Part shown: piece after piece, positions 32,554 through 39,245 of the stretch
Layout of the letters: the number at the start of each line of letters is the position of its first letter
How positions within the stretch are numbered: the first letter of the stretch is position 1
From: Planctomycetales bacterium
Lineage (GTDB): Bacteria > Planctomycetota > Planctomycetia > Isosphaerales > Isosphaeraceae
DNA: 64,000 nt
Reading direction: 5' to 3'
Assembly (NCBI GenBank): GCA_027451885.1
Contig: DAIDHX010000018.1
Location: 33,768 to 97,767 of the forward strand
Position numbers and translations under genes: made by a program
Notes under the pieces: generated by a model
Told to the model about the DNA's origin: nothing
What the model saw: the letters and a program-made list of their open reading frames with translations, nothing else
The model's database searches: none

Positions 32554-33542
32554 CGCGCGCCTCCATTCGTCGCCACGGGCGTGTGAATCGACTCGTCCCA
32601 GGCAAAGCGCTGGAAAAACGCCTCCTGCCGCTCAATCCAGCCCGGACCGCCAACCGCAAGCGCCCGCCGAGCCTCGAGCGCTCGCCGCAGGCGCACGATC
32701 GCGCCCGCCAGCCCGCGCGCCAGATCGGTCCGCCCACGCACAAGCGAATACGCCAGCCGCGCAGGCAGCCAGGCCAGATGCGCGAATAGCCGCCAACCCG
32801 CCGTGTTCTTCCACATGAAAAGCACGGTATTACGCGCGGCCAGCACGTCACACCCGCGTTTGCCGAAGGCCGGCTCGAAGCTGCCGAAGCCCTTGTGAAA
32901 GGCCCGCGAAGCCGGCACGTAATAACCCCGGTAGCCGGCCATCCAGGCCCGGAAGCCCAGGTCGAGATCCTCGATTCGACCTGGGAAATAGAGCGGGTCG
33001 TAGCCGCCCAGGTCCAGAAACCGCTCGCGATGCACCGCGAGCACTGGCCCGGCCGAGGCCGTCAAATCAGGCGCGTCGACATGGCGCTCGAAGCCGGGAA
33101 TGCGGCACATCCCCTGCACCAGGCCCGCGCGCATCCGCACCCGGGTGCGCATGCCCTCATAGGTCTGGCCGTCGAACGTCCAGCACTGCGGAGCGGCGAA
33201 GAGCGCATCGGCCCGGTCTCGAAAAACCGCGACCAAAGGCGCAAGGGCGCCTGCTTCCAGCTTGATGTCGTTGTTCAGGAGCAGAACCACTGGCTCGTCA
33301 AGCGCCTCGAGTACCGAGTTAAACGACGCCAGCCCCAGATTCGGCCGGCGGATCAGCCCCACGCCCTCGGGAATCTCGGCTTCCGAGCCATCGCTCGAGC
33401 CGTTGTCGAGCACGCTCACGCGGCACGGCACGGGCGCCCGGCGCGCAGCCGCGATCACGCTCGGCAAGCATTCGGCGAGCAGGCCGCGGCCGTTATAATT
33501 CAGCACCAGAATGTGACTTCGATCGACCAACAAGGGCGCCAT
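32550..33542 (-). CDS. glycosyltransferase family 2 (rhamnosyltransferase-like)
   Basis: A 330-aa GT2 protein. Seen: ILVLNYNGRGLLAECLPSV at the start, VLDNGSSDGS, VVLLLNNDIKLE with the metal-binding Asp, and GGYDPLYFPGRIEDLDLGFR near residue 190 with the ED motif of the acceptor side. The ATG at 33542 is the first of the glycan operon, downstream of a promoter candidate at 33627-33655. A hydrophobic stretch near residue 240 may touch the membrane. Members often add rhamnose or other deoxysugars in O-antigen-type chains; the sugar is not known here. Confidence 0.82.
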   Translation of the reverse strand: MAPLLVDRSHILVLNYNGRGLLAECLPSVIAAARRAPVPCRVSVLDNGSSDGSEAEIPEGVGLIRRPNLGLASFNSVLEALDEPVVLLLNNDIKLEAGALAPLVAVFRDRADALFAAPQCWTFDGQTYEGMRTRVRMRAGLVQGMCRIPGFERHVDAPDLTASAGPVLAVHRERFLDLGGYDPLYFPGRIEDLDLGFRAWMAGYRGYYVPASRAFHKGFGSFEPAFGKRGCDVLAARNTVLFMWKNTAGWRLFAHLAWLPARLAYSLVRGRTDLARGLAGAIVRLRRALEARRALAVGGPGWIERQEAFFQRFAWDESIHTPVATNGGAR

Positions 33543-33626
33543 CCCTGGCTTCTCGCCGTGCCGACGTGCGTCCGGTCGATGAACACGCGCACCGTGCGCA
33601 GCGCGTACGCGACCTCGCGCGGCGGT

Positions 33627-33655
33627 AGGCTACGGCGAATCGCAAAAGCGGTCAA
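33627..33655 (-). promoter_or_regulatory. promoter candidate for the glycan operon
   Basis: On the minus strand TTGACC (rc of 33650-33655) and TAGCCT (rc of 33627-33632) are 17 bases apart, giving a start near 33620 and a leader of about 78 bases before the GT2 gene. The -10 box matches only half of the consensus. The 233-base gap here has no other clear content. Confidence 0.35.
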
Positions 33656-33775
33656 CCCCACGCACGAATCGCACTTGCACGCATGTGCCAAACACGCACA
33701 TAAAAGCGCGGAACCAGGCTCAACAAGGCACCTCGCGCGGCACTCGCTTGCTCCCGGGACTGGACAACATGCCAG

Positions 33776-34930
33776 TCAGCGAAAGGCGTCGTCCGACACA
33801 ACCTCTGCTCCGTTGCGCGTCGAAATGCTCTGGTAGACTCCGAATTCCGTTCCCCGCGACACCTGAAAGGGCGCATACAAATTGCCGCTCACGCCAACCG
33901 GCATGAGCTCCCCCGGGGCAATCGGCCAGCTTGAAATCGAGTTCTTCAAAAACCTCACCGAGCCATCCGCAAAGGCAAAGTTCGCGCCCCCCGGATGAAA
34001 GCTGCTCGCCGATCCCGATCGGATGTAGTGCCGCGGCTCGTCGTTGCCGAAGACAACTGGGTCGCTCGCGAGCAATCGGGCGGGATTCAGCGGGTAAAAG
34101 GACGAGAAAACCGTGTCGCCCAGGAAACCGTCGAACCACCAGGCAAAGCCCTGCTGCTCGAAGGGTGCGAGCTTCCCAAAAGCGCGCTCGCCGAGAAGCA
34201 GCGTGTTGCCAGCGCCATCGGTGATGTCGGCCAGTCGAACGTGGCTGTTGACGTAAAACACGCCGTTGTCCTGCGCCGTGACGGCCTGCAAGCGCGAAAG
34301 ATCGATCGACACGTTGTAATAAACGCCCGCGCTCCCAAGATAGCCCGAATGAGAAATCAAGAAGCGTCCTTTGGGAATGTCGAGGTATTCGCCGCGGTAC
34401 AGAACGGTCACACTCACCGTCGGATCACTGGGGCACCAGAGCACGCCCAGCGCCGATTCGTGCACAGTCTGGTTTGCATACGTATAAATGTTTTTGTTGA
34501 AGTTGGTTGCGTTGTAAAGCGGCTGCTGCTCGAGCTCGGGGAGCACGGCGACGAAGAGGCTCGGGCCCGGAAAGACCCCCACGTCGGGATAGTTCGCCAG
34601 CGGCGTCCCGGATGGCAAAATCCCGAACATGCCCTCATACTCATGCGTGGCGAGTGCCAACTGGCGCAGATTGTTCGCGCAGGCGGAGCGCCGCGATGCC
34701 TCACGCGCGGACTGGACCGCGGGCAGGAGAATGGCCACGAGGAGACCGATCACGAAAATCACCGTCAGAACCTCAATGAGCGTGAAGCCTTCCCGGCCCA
34801 CTTGCACGCAGGCGGCCTGACGCGCGTTCGTTCGGCGGGCTCCTTTGCGGATCCGGACGTTGCGCGGGGCGCAGGGATCTCGCAACAGGAACAGCTCGCC
34901 CCGAATTCCGTCATGATTCCTCCGCGACAT
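33776..34930 (-). CDS. DUF1559 family pseudopilin-like protein
   Basis: A 384-aa DUF1559 protein, a family expanded in Planctomycetota. It has a type IV prepilin N-terminal signal, REGFTLIEVLTVIFVIGLL, with cleavage expected between Gly48 and Phe49 and Glu at +5, then a beta-rich body ending in the family signature SFHPGGANFAFADGSVRFLK. The leader before the cleavage site is unusually long if the ATG at 34930 is used; a GTG at 34945 forms GTGA with the upstream stop, and a GTG at 34807 would give a normal short leader. The prepilin peptidase at 43462 could process it. It is the last gene of a minus-strand cluster that starts with a sigma factor. Confidence 0.85.
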   Translation of the reverse strand: MSRRNHDGIRGELFLLRDPCAPRNVRIRKGARRTNARQAACVQVGREGFTLIEVLTVIFVIGLLVAILLPAVQSAREASRRSACANNLRQLALATHEYEGMFGILPSGTPLANYPDVGVFPGPSLFVAVLPELEQQPLYNATNFNKNIYTYANQTVHESALGVLWCPSDPTVSVTVLYRGEYLDIPKGRFLISHSGYLGSAGVYYNVSIDLSRLQAVTAQDNGVFYVNSHVRLADITDGAGNTLLLGERAFGKLAPFEQQGFAWWFDGFLGDTVFSSFYPLNPARLLASDPVVFGNDEPRHYIRSGSASSFHPGGANFAFADGSVRFLKNSISSWPIAPGELMPVGVSGNLYAPFQVSRGTEFGVYQSISTRNGAEVVSDDAFR

Positions 34931-34941
34931 GAGCTCGGCCC

Positions 34942-35445
34942 TCACGAGAGGGCACTCGCCGGCGGTTCAGACGCGGTGACGGCTGTTGCGCGGCTGTCCC
35001 CCGTGCGCCAGCCCAGGAGGCACAATCCCGCTCCGCAAAGCGCGAGCGCGAGCGAGGAGGCGCCAACGGGTCTCGAGCCCATGTAAGGGCCGAGGCAGCC
35101 ACAGCTTACCCCCAGTCCACGCCAGAGCACCGTCGCCTGGGCCGCGGCGTAGATCAGAAACAGCAAGAGACCAAGTCGGAAGACCGCCGGCGAGCGGGAG
35201 ACGATCATCTGAGCGGCGATCGCCAGGTGCAGAAACGGCAAGACTCCAGCCAGAAGCTCGGCACCGATCCTCGGCATTAACCGATATCCATAAATCGCAT
35301 CCAGAAAGCGATAAGGATTGTTCAAGTGAACAACCGCGCTGATCACTAGCACCGCCGGGACGAGGATCGAGGCGGTAAGCGAAGCCGCAGCTCGAAGCGT
35401 CACGAGCCACGATCGTGATGGAAGCCCGGCGTGTTCAATGCGCAT
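34942..35445 (-). CDS. MauE/DoxX-family redox-associated membrane protein
   Basis: A 167-aa protein with four predicted membrane helices. The pattern VISAVVHLNNPYRFLDAIYGY, a second helix with PFLHLAIA, and a CGCLG motif at about residue 117 fit the MauE/DoxX family. MauE is needed for disulfide formation in methylamine dehydrogenase, and CxC-type residues in such proteins are thought to be redox-active. The ATG at 35445 overlaps the upstream C39/rhodanese gene by 11 bases, showing tight coupling. Together they suggest a membrane thiol/sulfur relay outside the cytoplasm; no methylamine dehydrogenase gene is seen. Confidence 0.75.
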   Translation of the reverse strand: MRIEHAGLPSRSWLVTLRAAASLTASILVPAVLVISAVVHLNNPYRFLDAIYGYRLMPRIGAELLAGVLPFLHLAIAAQMIVSRSPAVFRLGLLLFLIYAAAQATVLWRGLGVSCGCLGPYMGSRPVGASSLALALCGAGLCLLGWRTGDSRATAVTASEPPASALS

Positions 35446-36523
35446 CGCTTCGCCCCCCTGGCTGCTGGGCGGTCGTCTCCGACGCGCCGGCGTCGCTCTC
35501 TCTTAAACGGCTCGCCTGTTCCGGCGCCAACCACCCCGCCATACCCGATCGAAACACGGCCACCCTGCCAAATCCTCGGGGCGGGAACAGACGCGCGACC
35601 GCGTCCGCCCAGCCGCAGCTTTCCGATGTACAGTAAACAACAATCTGGTTGTCGGCGGGGATCGACTCCAGGTTCTCCCTGAACGACCCCATCGTCACAG
35701 TCAAGGGAATATTGCGCGCCCCCGGCACATGGACGGATCGAAAGTCTTCCGGAGTCCGCGCGTCGATCACCGTCACGTCCGGGCGGCTCAGAAGCCGGCG
35801 AAGTTCGTCCTGATCCACGATTGGAAAATCGCGGCTCTGGTGGGCTGTCGCGATGGTGTCCAGGGAATACCGATTGCGTAGAAAGCCATACCCGACCAGC
35901 AGATGCCAGGCTGCCGCAGCGCATGCCCCTGTCACGAGGACCCGCGAAGCGAGCCCGGCGGGTCGGCCGATGCGTGAAAAGACGAATCCCAACCCAAGGA
36001 CGAGGCAAACAGCCAGCAAGGTCTCCTGGGTGGCCCACGCCGCGTTCCAGCCGCCGGACTTCCCCACGGCAACGCCCACTCCGTCCCAGTGGCTCAGTAG
36101 CTCGGCCTGCGAGATCGCGTATTCTCCCCGGGGCGGGTCATAAACACGCAGCGCGTCGCCCGCCAGGCCCAGAAACAGGATCCAGTGGTGAAAATTCGCC
36201 TGGGTCACCATGGTGTCGGTATGCAGCAGGATCGGCCTGTCGCTTGCGCGCAGATCCGCCAGCGTCAGATCGGGCCGGAATTCCGCCGGCTCGCCCTGGT
36301 CCCCGGCCAGGCGCACGAGATCCGCCGCCGTGCTCCCGATATACCCCGAAAGGTATCGCGACTGGTTCATTTCGGCAAAATCAGGGCGCTTTCCCAGCGC
36401 CGAAAGCGCGGCATGCATGCAGTAAAGGCCGCAGTACGGCTCGTTGTAGCCGTTCGCGACGTCGTCCTCCGGAGCGGCTCCGACCAGCGTCATACCCAGT
36501 ATGGTAAGAACAAGGTTCGCCAT
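35435..36523 (-). CDS. C39-peptidase-like / rhodanese fusion membrane protein
   Basis: A 362-aa protein with a signal-like N-terminus, a papain-like C39-type domain (about 25-160: NEPYCGLYCMHAALSALGK with the nucleophile Cys, NFHHWILFLG with the His and VYDPP with the Asp), two or three membrane helices (about 165-225), and a C-terminal rhodanese domain (about 245-340) with VIDARTPEDF and active-site loop YCTSESCGWADAVA. C39 domains usually cut after double-Gly leaders; rhodanese domains handle sulfane sulfur. The ATG at 36523 behind GAAGGA is preferred over upstream frame extension. The gene starts 4 bases after the upstream gene's stop and overlaps the MauE gene. The combined role is unknown. 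Confidence 0.72.
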   Translation of the reverse strand: MANLVLTILGMTLVGAAPEDDVANGYNEPYCGLYCMHAALSALGKRPDFAEMNQSRYLSGYIGSTAADLVRLAGDQGEPAEFRPDLTLADLRASDRPILLHTDTMVTQANFHHWILFLGLAGDALRVYDPPRGEYAISQAELLSHWDGVGVAVGKSGGWNAAWATQETLLAVCLVLGLGFVFSRIGRPAGLASRVLVTGACAAAAWHLLVGYGFLRNRYSLDTIATAHQSRDFPIVDQDELRRLLSRPDVTVIDARTPEDFRSVHVPGARNIPLTVTMGSFRENLESIPADNQIVVYCTSESCGWADAVARLFPPRGFGRVAVFRSGMAGWLAPEQASRLRESDAGASETTAQQPGGRSDAH

Positions 36524-36527
36524 CGTT

Positions 36528-37787
36528 TCAAGTCCTTCGAATACCCCGGCGCCAGAGAGCAACCCCGCCCACGACGACCGCAACGGCCCCCACCCCAAGC
36601 CAGATCGCAATCCCGCCGCCGGACCCCGGCGTGAACCGGGCCAGGCGCCCGACGTCGAGCGCCTGCGAATCCACCTTGGGAACTACCTCACCACCCCTGG
36701 TCGTCCATGCCGTTTTCTCGCCGACGCTGAACGTCTCCATGCCGTCGGGAAGAGGCAACATCGCGTTTCGGACCTCGTCGCAGGTGATTGTCCCAGTCCG
36801 AAAGGTGTGAAAAACCAGACGGGTCTCAACAACGGATTGGAGTCCCCTTAGCCAGGCTGTCTCCTTCCGTACAATCGATTTTGGGAGCCTGGGCTCGGAG
36901 GCGGGCTTCTCATCATAATGGATCTCATATGTTCGTTCGAGACGATCGAGCCCGGTATAAGGAGCCGGGAATTCGTCATCGCGGCGAGTGACCCGCCTTA
37001 CGCGACCGATTCCCTGTTGCCTCTGTTCCGGAGTTACTCGCTCGTCTGGAGCGACCTTGTCTTCGGCCTGCAAATCCAGGTTGATCACGGTTGCATACCA
37101 GGCGCCGCCGATCCGGTTGAAGGTCACGGACGTCGTTCCCCGGTCGGGGGATTTGAACTCGTATCGTATCGCGTCCCGGTTCCTGGAAACCCACTCGACC
37201 CTCCTCAATCGGAATCCCCCGGGGCCGCCGTCCTTCGCCATGTCCGCCAGCGTCAGCCCCGACTGATGCTCCTGACCGACCAAACTCTCGATCATACCTG
37301 CGATTTGGAATGTAAGCTCACGCTCGAGGGACCTCGGGAAGGAGCTTGCGTCCATGCGCACAATGGAAGCAATCTGACTCCGAGAAAAAGGGATTTCGGC
37401 ATTGGGCCATTTTGGAACGCGATCACAGGCCAGTTCCACCTTGATATAGGGAGACCCCAGAGCCCATCTTTGTTCCATGCACTTATGATCATAAGACTGG
37501 TCATTCTTGGGACGCCCTACATACCCGAGTGTCATCGCAACGCGAACGACCGCGACGTCGTCGCAGAGGTAAGATTCAAATTTGCGCTCCAGGTGGAAGC
37601 GGAAGCGAGGACCGGTCGCGGGGGATTCGTCGACGATCTCATCAGCCGAAATGTGGTGATTCCCGAAGGCGTCCAGGAGATGTTGAATTGTGGCGGCAGG
37701 GTCAAGCGTTTCCGCTGGTGCTTCATCGATCGCTCCGGCAGCGGCCATGAAGAGCGCGAGCAAGCTGTGCAACATAATCGTAAGCAT
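36528..37787 (-). CDS. hypothetical exported protein with C-terminal membrane anchor
   Basis: A 419-aa protein of no recognised family. It has a signal peptide (LHSLLALFMAAAGAIDEA), a mostly polar body rich in charged residues, and a C-terminal span (IAIWLGVGAVAVVVGGVALW) followed by RRGIRRT. This makes it a periplasmic domain tethered to the inner membrane. Base composition is lower in GC than the genes to either side. The gene ends 4 bases before the C39/rhodanese gene, so a shared function is likely: substrate, sensor or partner of the peptidase-like protein. The ATG at 37787 starts the signal; a second ATG lies four codons later. Confidence 0.65.
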   Translation of the reverse strand: MLTIMLHSLLALFMAAAGAIDEAPAETLDPAATIQHLLDAFGNHHISADEIVDESPATGPRFRFHLERKFESYLCDDVAVVRVAMTLGYVGRPKNDQSYDHKCMEQRWALGSPYIKVELACDRVPKWPNAEIPFSRSQIASIVRMDASSFPRSLERELTFQIAGMIESLVGQEHQSGLTLADMAKDGGPGGFRLRRVEWVSRNRDAIRYEFKSPDRGTTSVTFNRIGGAWYATVINLDLQAEDKVAPDERVTPEQRQQGIGRVRRVTRRDDEFPAPYTGLDRLERTYEIHYDEKPASEPRLPKSIVRKETAWLRGLQSVVETRLVFHTFRTGTITCDEVRNAMLPLPDGMETFSVGEKTAWTTRGGEVVPKVDSQALDVGRLARFTPGSGGGIAIWLGVGAVAVVVGGVALWRRGIRRT

Positions 37788-38159
37788 CCGGTCTGGCTGA
37801 GACGTTTGGAGTTCCGGAACGCCAACGCTGGTAAGCGGCCGAGCAGGAAGGGTTCACCCTCGGCCGCATAGGCCCGCGAGCGATCATCCAGGTCGGAGGA
37901 CGATGCGGTCGCCACGCCGAATGGATGCCGATGCGTGGAGAGCGGCAACGCGGATGTTTGGTCGTGGAGCGAGCTCGACCTCCTGGCGATACGCCAGTCG
38001 TGCCCCCGACGAAACGTATCGACGCTCTGTGCTCATCGCACCCTCATCGAGCGAAAGCTCGCTGCTACAACCGCAATCCAGCGCACGCTCGTGTTCTCGC
38101 TATTCAACCGTCGCCCATGAAGGCTCGTTAGCAAGCCGACTGCGTGGGGCCAGAGCCGA
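37788..38159. other. intergenic stretch, only a weak small ORF candidate
   Basis: These 372 bases separate the sigma factor gene from the exported protein gene. Only one small minus-strand frame (37884-38036) with a ribosome site is seen; no terminator or promoter could be fixed with confidence. If the sigma gene really ends near 38320, as its homopolymer run hints, this stretch is longer. Confidence 0.5.
37884..38036 (-). CDS. small ORF candidate (50 aa)
   Basis: An ATG at 38036 five bases after GAGG opens a 50-codon frame ending in TGA at 37884-37886. The product is basic, begins MSTERRYVSSGARLAYRQEV and resembles nothing I know. Third-position GC content is lower than in established genes nearby, so it may be a chance frame. 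Confidence 0.22.
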   Translation of the reverse strand: MSTERRYVSSGARLAYRQEVELAPRPNIRVAALHASASIRRGDRIVLRPG

Positions 38160-38915
38160 TCAATGGCCGAGGTCACGGAGCGAGAGATCGCCCGCAAATG
38201 AACATTGCCTCATCCCAAAAACTCTCGCTCCGGGCAATATCACCCACGCGACGCAGAGCAGCTTCCCCACTCGCGTAAAACCCCTTTGAATGATCCTACC
38301 TGAATACAACTTGCACCTACTCTTTTCGCCCCCCCCCGCTTTTTTTCTTCCTCTCAACATTTCTTGGAGACGCGGTTGCTCGAATTCCGAAAAGCGAACG
38401 ACAAGGATTCGCCTCAGGGCGTTCTTCGATTTGGCGACGAGCTTCGACACCCGACACGGCCTGAGTTTCATCTCGAGAGAGATTCGAGTAACTCTCTGTC
38501 GCAGGAGAAACCTGCGCTCGAATATCTCCCAGGTGCGGGGGGGTAACGACGATCTCAGTGACTCAAGAGAGTCTCGAATGAGCGCGGATAATTCGTGGCG
38601 ATCGCTTTCGCCTCGACGCGCAGCGACCCATTCGATCGAAATCGGCGCGACTTCCCGGCTTCGGACTCTCGCCAGTTTTCTGAATTGGTTCTTCACCGCG
38701 TGACGGACCACCATTCGAAGCCACGGATGCCACGCCCCGCGTTCAGGGTCATAGGCGGTGAGAATGCGAGGCCATTCGCGGAGCAAAACGAGCAGCGTCT
38801 CCTGCGTGAGATCCTCAAGGTCGTTTGGATCCGACCCGGGAGATCGCAAACGCACCTCGAGCCGGACAAGATGCATGAGCGCGATGTTGAAAGGCTCCAC
38901 GTTCTTGCTGGGCAC
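38160..38915 (-). CDS. ECF-like RNA polymerase sigma factor, suspect C-terminal tail
   Basis: A 251-aa sigma70-family protein of ECF type. Region 2 (about 30-90) shows DLEDLTQETLLVLLREWP, AYDPERGAWHPWLRMVVRHA and KNQFRK; region 4 (about 128-175) shows LPPRTWEIFERRFLLRQ and a helix-turn-helix ending KNALRRIL. The typical protein would end near residue 195; here the frame runs on about 55 residues after a G9 run and an A7 run (38328-38347). One extra G would shift to a stop a few codons later, so the tail may be an assembly artefact or a recent frameshift. Start is a GTG at 38915 behind GGAGAG. No anti-sigma gene is adjacent. It may control the exported-protein cluster downstream. Confidence 0.75.
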   Translation of the reverse strand: MPSKNVEPFNIALMHLVRLEVRLRSPGSDPNDLEDLTQETLLVLLREWPRILTAYDPERGAWHPWLRMVVRHAVKNQFRKLARVRSREVAPISIEWVAARRGESDRHELSALIRDSLESLRSSLPPRTWEIFERRFLLRQRVTRISLEMKLRPCRVSKLVAKSKNALRRILVVRFSEFEQPRLQEMLRGRKKAGGGEKSRCKLYSGRIIQRGFTRVGKLLCVAWVILPGARVFGMRQCSFAGDLSLRDLGH

Positions 38916-39245
38916 TGGGCTCTCCGAGCTTGGCTCTGGCGGACCAAAACGAACCCGAACTCACCAATGACCGTCACAAGGCGGAGTTTGAACGTCGCGA
39001 GAAAAAGAACTGCATGAACGAAAGGAAGCTCGAGATCAAGCATTGAGACTGACAACCAAAAATATAGCGCAACGGGCGTGACGATGCAATCGGGCTCCTC
39101 CTGTCACGATGGGCTGTGGGAAGGCGGATCGGGCTGGCACGACGATTCGAGGACGGCAGGCTGTCAGGAGAGTGGCGGCGTTCTCTTTCTGAACGTAAGA
39201 TCACGCGATATGATGAGACCTCGGCAACAATGAGGGAGCGACGGC
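38916..39245. other. divergent intergenic region between sigma factor and mutL
   Basis: About 330 bases with no convincing gene on either strand. It must hold promoters for the sigma factor gene (leftward) and mutL (rightward). AT-rich sequence near 39045-39070 (CCAAAAATATAG) is the best place for a promoter, but no -35/-10 pair has correct spacing. The mutL ribosome site GAGGGAG lies at 39232-39238. Confidence 0.5.

Noticed and set aside
37903..38289. Plus-strand 128-codon frame between sigma factor and exported protein genes
   Set aside because: No ribosome site, low-complexity Ser/Arg content, and it overlaps the sigma gene on the other strand.
38693..39055. Minus-strand frame upstream of the sigma factor with a hydrophobic start
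   Set aside because: It runs through the sigma gene in another frame, has no ribosome site, and no family features.
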